Below, one piece after another: positions 30,988-42,606 of a DNA stretch of 64,000 nucleotides (position 1 is its first letter; each line of letters starts with the position of its first letter). The notes under the pieces were generated by a model. It searched no databases. It was not told the DNA's origin and worked only from the letters and a program-made list of their open reading frames with translations. A program made the translations under genes and the position numbers. The stretch covers positions 97,648,087 to 97,712,086 of the forward strand of contig CM043966.1 in the NCBI GenBank assembly GCA_014529385.2. The letters are read 5' to 3'. The DNA comes from Adiantum capillus-veneris (lineage: Eukaryota; Streptophyta; Polypodiopsida; Polypodiales; Pteridaceae).

Positions 30988-32084
30988 ACTGGTATCAGGG
31001 CTCAGATCGAGGCTCGGGACAGCACTGCAGGAGGCTAGAGTCACCAGCTCAGATTGGAGTGAAATTTGACAGGCAAAGACACAGCCCCAAATCTTGTGGG
31101 AGTACCCGTAGGGCTTGGTGTGCTCAGAATTTAATTCTGAGGTCATCTCGGTTACCGTTCGGCTTCGACAAAGTCTGCGCAGGCCATTTTCGACTACGTG
31201 GTCTCAGCGGGTGCAGATCCGACTCTGCAAATTTGGGGTTTTCGGCCTACGACTACAGGTGCTAAGGATATCGACACTCCCAGAGTGTTGATTTGTGGTT
31301 GTCTACACATCGAAGGACGGCTCACAGTTCTTGGAGGTGTGTCACATACAACACGGGCGCATCTACACACAGACTGTAGGCGACATCCACTAGTTCATCA
31401 GGTAGCTTGTGTTTGCTGCTTGATATTCCAGATTTCATCCTGACATTGCAGGTACTTCCACATGGGATGTATTGTCAGAGATGATGTATGTCTGTTGAGG
31501 GTTTGCTGGCTGTGAGTCACGCAGCAAACAACCGCCGCAGCGGTTACAGCATATAGTGGGAAATTTGTGGATGTATGACTTTGTGGGAAGTCTATGTACT
31601 GTCAGATTTACTACAGCCTTTGTTGAGGATCGAGTGAGGTTTTATTGAGCTGGGGGATTCTCGAATGTTGAGATCCTTTCAGTGATACAGGTCTTGGAGC
31701 GATCCCTCGAGCACCCTTAGATAGGCAGCTAGGATGTATTGACTGTGAGTTAGACAGTTGGGATTACATCTTTGCTTTACTACCGTTGAGGCATTGTCGC
31801 ATTCTATGCTTACAAAACAGTGACAGGACAATCAGAGACAGTACAGGTGCAGGACAGGTTTACCCACAGCTTACAGTGTCAGAGAGACAGTGTTTTTTGA
31901 GCTGTTTTTTGGTCTGTTTTTTAGTACACCAAAGCCATTTTACAAAGGAGACTCTGCCAAAATTTATGCATAATCTGAAGCTTTCGTGGTTCATTTGACA
32001 AGTTGATATTGGTTCAGAGGTCAGTTTACAGGGGAAACTCTGCCGAATTTTTCCCAGGAAAGTAAACTACTGTGAAGAGTAGCT
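30988..32084 (+). other. Leader of element D with tRNA-iMet primer site at 30990
   Basis: TGGTATCAGGGCTC starts two bases after the LTR and matches the usual initiator-Met primer site except for one base. About 1.1 kb without a credible ORF then leads to the gag ATG. Confidence 0.8.
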
Positions 32085-35000
32085 ATGGCTAGATCACAGG
32101 ACACTGCTCTTTACAATATCATGAAGCTGGATGGAACCAATTCCCATTGCGGAAGAAGCAGATTTGGCACGTGTTGGTACAAAAGAAGCAGATAAAACCT
32201 ATAAAGCTCAAGGGGATAAAACCAGAAGATATGGACGAAGATGAATGGATAAATTGGCACTTTCTACCATTATGCTGACTTTGGCAGAAAGTGTTTACTT
32301 CAATGTAGCAGACGAGATGTCGGCTTATCAAGCATGGTTAAAGCTGAGTGATCTTTATGAGAATCAGAGTGCTACTTCACAGGTATACTGGCTTAAGAAG
32401 CTTGTTGACTTGAAGATGAAAGAAGGGACACCTATGTCCAATCATCTGAATGAATTCAACACAATCTATAGTCAGTTGTCAGCTCAAGGTGTCAAGTTTG
32501 ATGAAACTGTTAGAGCTATGTTCCTGTTGATCACATTGCCGGAAAGTTGGGACACTTTTCGCACAGCTTTGAGTAATTCTGCACCTTCAGATGGTTTGAA
32601 CATAGCAGGTGTAGAAGGAAGTCTGCTTACTGAAGAAACCAATAGAAAGACAATGGACAAAGGCAAAGGAACAGCCTTAGTTGTCAGGGGAAGGACCAAA
32701 GAAAAGTACAAAGGTGGAAAGAGGAATCAGCATCGTAGCAAGTCCCGCAGTGCTAAAGGCAAGAGTGACATAGAATGCTACCATTGTGGCAAGAAGGGTC
32801 ACATGAAAAGAGACTGCAGAGAATGGAAAGCAGAAAAAGGCAAAGAGAAAGTTGAAGACCATGGTGAGAAGAACAAGTCCTCAGTGAAGATTCAAGAAAT
32901 AAATGTGACAAACACTGTTGCAGAGGATGACAGTCTAGTGTCAGGAGACATCTACTTCTTGAAAAATACAATGGACTCAGCTCTTCTTACAGCATCTGAT
33001 GGAAATGCACTGAGTGACTGGATTATAGACTCAGGGGCATCACTTCATGTGTCTCCAAACAAGGAGTGGTTTACCTCTTATGTGACCACTAAAGATAATG
33101 TTCGGCTAGGCAATGGGCAGACATGTGAGATCTTAGGTGTTGGAGATGTTCAATTGAAGTTTCAGAATGGCTCTTCTTTCACGCTGAAGAATGTGAGACA
33201 TGTTCCCGCAATTACAAAGAGCTTGATCAGCACAGGTTTACTTGATGATGCGGGCTACATCACCACTTTTGGACAAAACATGTGGAAGATATCCAAGGGT
33301 TCTATGACAGTAGCACATGGAGTAAAGTCTGGAGGACTTTACATGATTTATGTATCAAATGTCTCTAAAAATGTAATCAATGTAATCGAGCAGCCGAACG
33401 TTTCTTTGTGGCATTGCCGGTTAGGACATATGTCCAAGAAGGGAATGGAAATCTTGTCTCATTCTGGTTATTTGCCTGGCTTTTCATTTAATGATTTTGA
33501 ATTCTGTGAACATTGTCTGTATGGTAAGCAAACACAGCAGCCACATAAGCATAGAAGCAGTAGAAGAGATACACAGTTGGCACTTGTTCATAGTGATTTG
33601 TGTGGACCTATGCCTAACCTATCTCTAGGGGGAGCTTCTTACTTTATGACATTTATAGATGATTACTCCAGGAAAGTATGGGTTTACTTTCTCAAGCACA
33701 AGGATGAAGTGTTTAGTGTTTTCAAAACGTTTGTGACACTTGTGGAGAATCAGAGTGGCAAGAAGCTTAAATGCTTACGCACTGACAATGGTGGAGAGTA
33801 TGTTTCAAAGGCCTTTCAGGACTTTTTTGAGTCAAAAGGTATAAAACGTGAACATACTGCTCCTTACAATCCTCCTCAAAATGGTGTTGCTGAGAGGATG
33901 AATAGGACCATACAAGAGAAGGTCAGAAGTATGTTGTCTAATGCACAGCTGCCAAATGGGTTTTGGGCTGAAGCTGTATCAACAGCTGTTCATCTTGTAA
34001 ATAGATCTCCTAGCAAGGTTTTGCAGAAGGATTCAGTGCCAGAGATGGTATGGTCAGGCAAAATTCCCTCATACAAGCATCTCAGAGTCTTTGGCTGTGA
34101 GGCATATACTCACCTTCCAAAGGAATTTAGGAACAAACTTGAGCCAAAGAGTAGAAAGTGCATCTTTTTAGGCTATGGTAATTCTGGTGAGATGGGGTAC
34201 AGACTTTGGGATCCCGAATCCAGAAAGGTTGTCCGCAGCAATGATGTTCACTTTAATGAATCCAAATATCATTCTAAACCAGAGAGGGTTGAGGAGATTA
34301 GAAGAGTTGTCTTCCAAGAAGATGGACCTGCACGTGCAAGACAAAATGTCAGGGCTCAAGAGGAGCAAGGACAGGATAGAGTGGAACCACAGGTTGTGGC
34401 TAAGCCTGAGCCACCTATTGTGCGTAGATCTGGACGTATCACGCGACCTCCTGATAGGTTTGTTCCATCTATGAACTATGTCATGTTGACTGATTGCAAT
34501 GAGCCTTCATGTTACAAGGAAGCAGTGCAAATGAAGGACTCCGGGAATTGGCAATTGGCCATGCAGTCAGAGATGACAGCTCTGCATCAAAACAAGACAT
34601 GGAAGCTAGTTAAATTACCACAGGGCAAAAAGGCTCTACCTTGTAAATGGGTTTACAGGTATAAGATCACCGCTCATGATAGTCAGCCAAAGTACAAAGC
34701 AAGGCTTGTTGCCAAGGGCTTTAAGCAAGAACAAGGCATTGACTTTGATGAAGTCTTCTCTCCGGTGGTCAAGATGACTACATTGAAATGCTTTCTTGCA
34801 TTGGTTGCCATATTAGATTTGGTGTTGCACCAAATGGATGTCAAGACAGCGTTCTTGCATGGTGATTTAGATGTGGAAATTTACATGCAGCAGCCAGAAG
34901 GGTTTGTTGAGAAAGGCAAGGAAGATTGGGTATGCCAGTTGTTAAAGAGTCTTTATGGCTTAAAACAATCACCGAGGGCATGGTACCATAAATTCCACAA

Positions 35001-36054
35001 GTTTATGCTTTCTCAAGGCTACAAACGTAGTGAGTTCAATCACTGTCTATATACAAAGAAGGCTAAGGATGGTAGTTGGCTAATCCTTATTTTGTATGTG
35101 GATGACATGTTGATTGCTGGCAAGCACTTGGAAGAAATTTCAGCTTTGAAGTCAAAGATGGCAAAATCGTTTGACATGAAAGACATGGGTGAGGCAAGTC
35201 ATATACTTGGTATGCGCATTGAGAGAGACAGATCAAAGAAGTTGATTTGGTTATCTCAAACAGAGTATATTGACAAGGTTTTGCAACGTTTCAATATGGA
35301 GAAGGGAAAGGCATTGAGTGTTCCATTGCCACCATATGTGAAACTTAGCAAACAAGATTGTCCTGTGTATGAGGAAGAACAGGCTGAAATGGATAAGATT
35401 CCATATGCGTCTACAGTGGGTAGTTTGATGTATGCAATGATTGCTACTCGCCCAGACATTGCATTTGCAGTGGGAGTAGTAAGTCGATACATGTCAAACC
35501 CAGGCAAGAAACATTGGGAGGCAGTGAAAGGAATATTGAGATACCTGAAAGCTACAAAGAGTATGCGTATATGCTATGGGAGTCAGGAGCTAAGTGTAAA
35601 GGGTTTTACAGACTCAGATTATGCAGGTGACTTAGACAACCGAAGGTCTACGTCAAGGTATGTCTTTACATTGGCTGGTGGAGCAGTATCATGGCGTTCT
35701 AGATTACAAGATTGTGTTACTCAGTCTACTACAGAGGCTGAATATGTTGCAGCATCAGAGGCATGCAAAGAATCAATTTGGCTTAATCGACTAGTAACAG
35801 ATTTGGGAATCAAAGAAGAGATGCCTGTGTTATATTGTGATAGTCAAAGTGCTATACAATTGGCTCGCAATCCAGTTTATCACTCAAAGACAAAGCATGT
35901 GGATGTGAAGTATCATTTCATCAGGGAAATGCTCGAGGATAAGCAACTTCAGCTTGTCAAAGTTCACACCACAGAAAATCCTATTGATCTACTTACAAAA
36001 GGACTTCCCTCAGAGAGCTTTGCGCATTTTCGCAAGCAGTTAGGTGTAGGGTAG
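32085..36054 (+). CDS. Gag-Pol polyprotein of element D
   Basis: The frame open from 32245 encodes 1,269 residues. Order: Gag (YWLKKLVDLKMKEGTPM), zinc knuckle CYHCGKKGHMKRDC, retropepsin (IIDSGASLHVSP), integrase zinc region and core (HCRLGHMSKKG; VHSDLCGPM; RTDNGGEY; NGVAERMNR), RT (KWVYRYKI, YVDDMLIAG) and RNase H (GFTDSDYAGD, TTEAEYVAASEA). The copia order, integrase before RT, is clear. The likely native start, ATG 32085 (MARSQDTALYNIMKLDGTN), is out of frame with the rest: about 55 N-terminal codons are split by two small indels near 32150 and 32250. Otherwise it is intact. Confidence 0.92.
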
Positions 36055-36143
36055 TACATCACTTCTCTACATCTCTTGTATATTAGCTTGTATAGTAGCT
36101 TCTCTCACACTTAAAGTACCACATTGGACTTTAAGTGGGAGGT

Positions 36144-36335
36144 TGTTGGGGTATAAAGCCCAATGTGGTCGCCCAGGTAAGTGGGCGGGTTGCCAGGTAT
36201 GTACACATATTCTTTTGTAAAAACCTAATAAGAACTCACTATGCTCTACACATTACAGTAGAGCGAGTTCACCATATCGTCGTGCTCTTCTTCTCGCACT
36301 CTCTCTCACGTCGCACTTCCGCTCATACTCCTTCA
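36144..36335 (+). repeat. 3' LTR of element D
   Basis: 192 bp, preceded by the purine stretch AAGTGGGAGG. Five differences from the 5' LTR. Confidence 0.95.
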
Positions 36336-37795
36336 TATCTTAAGCGAGCTCCTTGTCCAAGCTTTCCTTCCAACCTCCTCCTATTCGTTACCTTCTCTGG
36401 CTCTCCTCCTCTTGCTCGTTTGCCTCTTCTCAAATCTCCTTGTTATATCTTTTGTTGATAACCCTCCTCGTTGCAATTCCCCTTTTTTATTAATAGCCCT
36501 CACTCCACTTATGCAACAACGGCACCGTCGTTGTGGGAACGGCGCCGATGACGTGGCAGTGGGTATTGTGGCCGGCACGGAATTCGGCCGGACCAGCACG
36601 GAAATTATGCGCCCTGGCAAGCTCTATGCTTCTCGTCTCTTGCTCGCCATCTCTCGAGCTTCCCTGTAGCCCGCATGAGCGAAATCCTCTCCCCTCTTCC
36701 TGTTTTCATTGCCTACAGCCTCGCCGTTTTCTTTTTCTCTCGGTTTCACACTTCATTAACACATAGGGTGGCCATAGTGAATCACCTTGGGCAGGCGACC
36801 GGCTTGACTTCTTGGGCGTCCACTTGGTTTTAATTTGGGTGGCCCTTGGCCCTTGTTGGGCACCACATTTAGCATACATACCAACTGAGGTATTGCCAAG
36901 CAGTATATCTTCCTCCATTGGGCAGCCACATTGGGCCCAAGCGGCCATTAGATTAATTGACTTTGGGCGGCCGGCTCCCTTTAGTTGCCTTTGGACGGCC
37001 AATTTATTTGAGTTATGGGCTTTGGGCACCACTCATGTCATACATCTCGGCCAAAGCATCGCCAAGCACGACAATATTATTGAGAATTTTAATGGCCAGA
37101 TTACTATTTCGACAGTGCCATATGCCTTCAATATGCAAGTATAAGTGATTGCATTCGGAGAGTTTTCCTCTCTTTGCATCTACTCCAAATAGCCAATTTC
37201 CTGGTCCTACCTTGTTGAGTATACCCCGCGACCATTGCATTCCAAGATCCGGTCGAGAGCCAAAAACTCCAAGATGGCACTCCAATTGAGTGGACTGGAC
37301 TGGACTGGCACGTAACCGGCCCCTGGTGAATCTTTAACGGCCAATATCTTGGTGACCGGGACTCCGATCACTGATCTGAAAAGACTGGCGCGCTCCACGA
37401 TGTGAGCACTTCAGGACCATGCAATCAGTTTAATTCTGTCACCTCAGCTGTAGTTGCCCAATCCGGTACGGATCTGCAATCGACTCAAACTTCAATATGC
37501 CATAACTTCTTCACCATGACTCCAATCGACGAGCCGTAAAGACAGGCCGGTAGAGCACTTCAAGTACTAGAGTTCTAGATTATAATCTCTCATCTGTGGT
37601 CACTGCAAGCATACTCATTTTTGGCATCATTGAGTCATCTGTTGGCCCTTTCAAGCCACATCTGGCATACATTAATCATTAAACCTGGCGTGTTATCAAG
37701 CCCTGATCACTGCTCAGTAAATGTGTAGGCTTCAAAGAAGCTTAGCTTGCATTTCTCTGCTCTTTTTCTCTACATGACAGCGGAGCTGCACGACA
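36336..37795 (-). repeat. 5' LTR of C1, upstream part
   Basis: Starts TGTCGTGCAGCTCCGC at 37795 on the minus strand. The right 913 bp repeat 26210-27127. The left part (36336-36880) is present only here because B cuts the other LTR. Confidence 0.85.
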
Positions 37796-38495
37796 GCGCC
37801 CACTGGCGGTCAGGGCCGCATCAACGTATGGAATGAGGACTTACTTGAGGAAGATGAAAACCAGAAGGTAATCTTTTTTTTTGGCCTTACCTTTTTGGTT
37901 TCTACTTATCTCATTTCATAACTTTAATTTGTTGCAGTTGGTGGTCTATGATCATACCTTCATTCCTCGCCCTCGTGGACGAGGCATGGGAGATTTAGGG
38001 AAGAATTCCTCTCTCGGCCAATACTTAAAGAATCTTAAGTATCCGAGTTTTTTGGTCTTCCATTTGTCCTTCTCCAATGACAACGCGGAGCTACCCTTGA
38101 TGACGTTGAAGACGCTTTCAAGATATTTAGGAGGGGCCGTCATTAGGTGGAACACAAATAAAACAATGCTTTTAGAAAAAAAGGCCGCATTGTATATGTT
38201 TGGCCAAGGGCCAGGAATGTATGGTTTGCGTAGTCGCTATTTTTTGACCCAAGCAGCATATGGTTTGGCATGCGGAATCACTGACCCTGTGCAATTACTA
38301 GAGTATGACAAGCATGCTATGTTTCGCAATAAACAACCAATTGCGCATCTGCCTACTGAAGGAATGTCTCTTGTGGCTGTGGAGGTGGAGACAAATGTAT
38401 TGTCGACAAATGAACCTACAGGACTAGGTTGCAAAAGACCAAGGCAAGAGAAGACGATAACACACATCAGGCAAAAAGGCCAGAATATTTTGTAA
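37796..38495 (+). pseudogene. 3' end of an unknown intron-containing gene, cut by C1
   Basis: Exon 1 (from 37796, NVWNEDLLEEDENQK) is joined to exon 2 (37938-38495) across an intron 37868-37937 with GTAATC donor and TTGCAG acceptor. The joined product contains LVVYDHTFIPRPRGRGMGDL, FLVFHLSFSNDNAELPL, GQGPGMYGLRSRYFLTQAAY and a basic KRPRQEK tail. It looks like a folded, non-repetitive protein. No family was recognised. The 5' part is missing because C1 begins at 37795. Confidence 0.5.
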
Positions 38496-38703
38496 TTTTT
38501 CCTGACGAAGATGAAGAATAGAGAAGCTCCAATGTATATTGGCAATGCCAAAAAATAGTACATTTTCTATCAAAACAATGAGTACATTATGTTTCTCACT
38601 TTTGTGATTGGTTGTCTTCTCTTGGCACAAAAAATTATATTGTGTTACAATGTGCTATCTTTAGGAAGTCTCAAACAACTTGGGTCGGAGTTGTCCAAGT
38701 TTT

Positions 38704-41700
38704 TCAAATGCGTTCTTTTTGAAGTCGCCACTCTGCATGTCGCGATGCCGCAAAAGATGCCTCCCATATTTCCTTCTTCCGTCGTTTGCTTGCTAATCTC
38801 ATTCCTTGGCCAATCTGACTGTCTTTGACACATTCCTTTCAGTGTGTTCTATGCATAAGTTTTTGATAAGTCCAGTGATGTAGTTCCTCCAAATTGTTGG
38901 CTTTGTTTGCACCATCTCCGTGACGAGTGTGGCTAAAATAGCCAGTACGGGCTTCTTAGTGAGTTTTCTCCATACCTTGTGTAGACCATATAGCCAAGCT
39001 ACCATACTTCCTAGCAAACCAAGGCATGTGGTTGCATATGATATGTTGCAAAAAAGACCAGCCTATTGTTTATATGTAAATATATAATCACAATTTTATC
39101 AAATAAAGTAATATACCATGTAATGAGTTATGTGTTGATTTGTCCATGCAGCTATGAAAGACCTGTGGAAGGTCTCCAAAGCGTCTTGAAACAATGTATA
39201 GTCAGTATCTCTCCAAGTATTGAGCTCACAAAACTTGAATATGGAATCCAAACTTTTCCACACATTCGCTTTGCGAGTCCTTGCTGCACTATTGTCTGCG
39301 TGGTTAACCACTGCATTGTGCAGGTTTCTACACCGGTTGTATCTCAATGTCAACCTTTCCTAAGCACTTTGGCTTTTGCGTTGTCTGCCACTTGTTGGCA
39401 CCGACAAGAAGAGACGGGCTTTCACACCGCCAATAGAAAACTTCTTCAGCACATCTCGACCATTCTTAGACCTCTTCTCGTCCTGCTCTATTTTCACATG
39501 TCCTCCATGCAAGCCCATATCTGAGAAAACTGTTTCCAATAATAATATAGCCCTTTGTTTTGCTGATGCTGGCCGAGTGGTCCAAGCAAAACAAATGTAC
39601 AAAAACATAAGTTTCTCAATGATTCTGCAGAGTGCATGCATCGTGAAAATATGTACTCTCGATAGTGGAATTATATCCAACATTGGGCGGAAGTTAAGGT
39701 CTTGCAAGTGCCTGTCCGGTGCTCTCCTCCAATTTCTTTGTCAAGACCAATGACTCCTCCCATGCAATACAAACAAGGGCTTTTACTTGTTTCTCCTTTT
39801 GAGATGTTGTATATACACTTTAGGGTTTTGAGATCTCCAGCCATATGCCACTCTACTGTGTATGAACCCATGCCTAATACATCGAGTGTCTTTCCATTTC
39901 TCTGTTCACTTATGACTTCAGGAATACTTGTTTGATGGAAAACCCAGTTAAGAATATCAAAATTCTCTGCAGGCACATGAAATGGGAAAACCAAACCAAT
40001 CAAATGAAACATGTCTAACCATTTTTTTAAGGAAAAACTTGTTGATATCAAACCTTGAATGTGGCTAATAAGAAAATATTGTTTTTGGATTGCACGCTAA
40101 AGTTTCTAGGGTCGTCTGAAGCAATGCTTTCATCTAATGCTCTATTCATAAGTGTTATTGTGACACGCTAAACCTTTGTCTCTTTCACTAGCTCACACTC
40201 ATCCAGTTTAAGCACAAACTTCAAAACTCCATTGCATTCCTCTTGAAAAACCTCGAACAATTGAACAATATATGTCTGCAAAGCTACTAAATCATAAAAT
40301 ATATTATTGTATTTGTCATAGACCACTTCCTCTGCTGATGGCGATCTGTACATTGCTTCAATGTGAAAAGGAGTGCCCAATGTCCGAAGCACTTCCTGGT
40401 TGACCTCCAGTCTTGTCTTTCGAATGGAGAAAGGATTTGGCAGCAATGTGTGCTTGAGATTGAACTTCTTACTTTGTTGCTGCATAGTTCTGTAAACAGA
40501 AAATTAAGTAAATGGACTATTTCCAAGTTTTCAAATGCTACACATACCCAATATACCTAAAAATTGTAGACATTTGATTTGACAAGTGAAGACAATTGAT
40601 TCAAACACCATATATACATACCTAAAAATTGCAAAATAACCTTTGTTGGATATTCTGGCTTCATCCAGAATTGAACTGAACATCACATGCTTGGAGTTGA
40701 TTCTGTTTCAAAAGAGTGTCAAGTTGCTTAGCAACAATCTTGCAGTAGCGCTTATCGTCCAAAAGTCCGGTGACATCTTTGCATTTTAGTATGAGACCAT
40801 AAGGAATTGAAGAAGTTGGTGTGTTGCTGTCAATATTTGACTGAGGATGTAGCAACAATCTAAGCATAAATATGAAAAGTAAGATATAAAACTAAAAATG
40901 TAAAGATGAATTAAACCTGCTTGAATGATAACCTTACTTGATTGATTTAACCCTCTTCTTCAAACCCCTAGAACCAACCTTCAGTTGTTCAATCTCTCGT
41001 AAGCGTCGTTCTCTTAACCGAGGACCCAAGACATTATTTTTTCTCTGAGATCCTGCGTGAGTTGCGTGATGCTTTCGACCTTGCCTTTCAATTGTTGAGC
41101 GTACTCTGTCACAGTTTGCTTCAAGCAAAAGTTTTCTTTGTGTGCAAGGTCTCTCTCAAGCTTAAGAATATCATTTCTGGACGTCAAATGCTTGGTGTAG
41201 CCATATAAACCAGAATAATCGTCTCCTATGTAGTTCAACAATGACGTTATGTTTCTGAACGGTGAAGTTGAGTTGGTGACAGGATGCTCAGGATACATCC
41301 TGCCATCCACCCAAAGATCGATGCTTTTTTTACCTTGAAGTCTAAAGTTCTCTTTTGAAGCTTCAGAAAGGATGCCTCTCTTATTCTTCTTCTGGAGGGG
41401 CTCATATTCTCTGGACAGTTCGATATGCATATGATACACATCGTTTTGACTCCTCGCCTGAGTTCTGTGTGAAGATGATAATCACATTGAGACGACTTGG
41501 TGAATGAGAAAGCTCAAAACAGAGGAGAGCGCAAGAGTGGAGCAAATGGAAGAGAGCTCAAGGGAAGAGACTGCGCGCACGCGGAAAGCAAGAGAGACGC
41601 AAAACTGAGGAGAAGAATAACATTCAATGCACCTCGTTGAGCGCCAAATCTTAGTTTTGAAAAATCCAAAAGATTGAGATAATCGGCATTCAATTTGGAG

Positions 41701-41795
41701 TCGTCGTATGTTATCATTGTCTGAGCACTTTTTGAGAGTTTTAATAAACGTACCCCCCAAATCTCATATCCGAGTTTTTTGAAAGTGAATATCAA
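38704..41795 (-). pseudogene. Decayed multi-exon transposase-like gene, family not recognised
   Basis: The N-terminal part (41439-40930) is helical and probably coiled coil (LERDLAHKENFCLKQTVTEY). An intron about 40946-40864 follows, with GTAAGG donor and TTATGCTTAG acceptor. Later exons encode KHTLLPNPFSIRKTRLEV, HMAGDLKTLKCIYN with SPCLYC after it, IPLSRVHIFTMHALCRIIEK, GLHGGHVKIEQD and FARKYGSLAIWSTQGMEKTH. The pattern of His, Cys and acidic residues is transposase-like. Several frameshifts and stops (for example TAA after GMEKTH and TAG near 40170) show it is dead. The last frame ends at 38704-38706. Confidence 0.4.
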
Positions 41796-41885
41796 AAATG
41801 AAATTAGGGACTTTTTATTATCTCTCTCTAAGTTGACCTGGCATTTCTTACAAGGCCCATTTTTTAGTCCAAACTTTTCCTAATG

Positions 41886-42248
41886 TGATCTTGGTAAGCA
41901 GGCAGGCCCCCTGCTTAAGCACATCCCTTGCTTAAGCAAGTTGCCCCCTTGCCTGCTTGGACCTTAATTGCCTAAAGTTTAAAAATTAAAGACTATGTTC
42001 TAAGGCTTTTAACACTTACCTTTGGAGGCTTTAATGAAGCCAACTCTAAGGTCTTTTGCTCCATTGGCTAGACTTGCTCTTTGATAGACCCTTTCTCATT
42101 TGGGTCCCTTTACCATTGGCCCCGTGTTGAAATAGATCTATAAGCACATCTATATCTTAACCCTTGTTCCCGTTTATTCTCTGGCATTAAGTGATCAGTT
42201 TAATATGAGAAAATCATTTGAGTTGGTTAGATATTATATTTTATGACA
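41886..42248 (-). repeat. 3' LTR of E1, truncated
   Basis: Starts TGTCATAAAATATAATATC at 42248 on the minus strand and matches 54578-54940. Similarity stops sharply at 41886. Confidence 0.8.
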
Positions 42249-42262
42249 TTACCTCTCTCTTG
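42249..42262 (-). other. Polypurine tract of E1
   Basis: Minus-strand CAAGAGAGAGGTAA directly before the 3' LTR. Confidence 0.65.
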
Positions 42263-42606
42263 AAATCATATTCGTCCTCGATTATGAGGTAGAAGAGATA
42301 AAGTCGTAGTCATTAGTCAATTTTACGTAGCGGGTAGACGATCCCTTTGTACCGTACAACGTCTTTCTAGGATGGATGACAAATCCATTTGGTGCTTGGG
42401 AGACATAGCTGCCGCAAGCATGTCTGCTCTTTATTCCATTTCATTCTCCCAAAGTAGAGTGACAAATTCTACTTGGTGTTTGAGAGACGTCGTCATCACA
42501 AACATGATTGTAAGCATGCATACTAGTTAAATTTTGTGCACAATTAAAAAAAAATAGTCTTTTAAGACAAAAACATGGACCCTTTAAAAGAAATTTGTAC
42601 ATTTTC
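42263..42606 (-). other. 3' untranslated region of E1
   Basis: No ORF. Homologous to 58272-58590 after the E2 pol stop. Confidence 0.7.

Larger units (their letters stand above)
30796..36335 (+). mobile_element. Element D: Ty1/copia (Tork/TNT1-like) retrotransposon
   Basis: Complete element with two 192-bp LTRs (30796-30987, 36144-36335), a tRNA-iMet-type primer site, a 1.1-kb leader and one gag-pol frame. The LTRs differ at five positions by eye (about 2.6%), four of them transitions, so it is fairly young. Five-base flanks GAGCT (left) and TATCT (right) do not match, so no target duplication could be confirmed. Confidence 0.93.
26210..37795 (-). mobile_element. Element C1: non-autonomous LTR element with 2.2-kb LTRs
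   Basis: Direct repeats 26210-27127 and 36883-37795 are the beginnings of its two LTRs on the minus strand. The 5' LTR runs from 37795 to 30022, interrupted by element D, for 2,234 bp in total. LTR ends are TGTCG...CGACA. A primer site (30000-30017), a short gag-like ORF, a long acidic repeat ORF and a polypurine tract (27128-27140) follow. No RT, integrase or protease is present. It resembles a large retrotransposon derivative that depends on enzymes from another element. Bases after the 5' LTR start, GCGCC (37796-37800), should be its target duplication. Confidence 0.8.
37796..41885. mobile_element. Region T: probable DNA transposon with two convergent intron-containing genes
   Basis: It is flanked by C1 on the left and by a truncated chromovirus LTR on the right. 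It has a plus-strand gene (37796-38495) and a minus-strand pseudogene (41795-38704), tail to tail, both with GT-AG introns. This two-gene layout and its position inside other elements suggest a DNA transposon, but no terminal inverted repeat or target duplication was found, since its left end is off-window. Confidence 0.4.

Noticed and set aside
41860-41890. Terminal inverted repeat of region T
   Set aside because: The left end is off-window and no known terminal motif such as CACTA is seen here.
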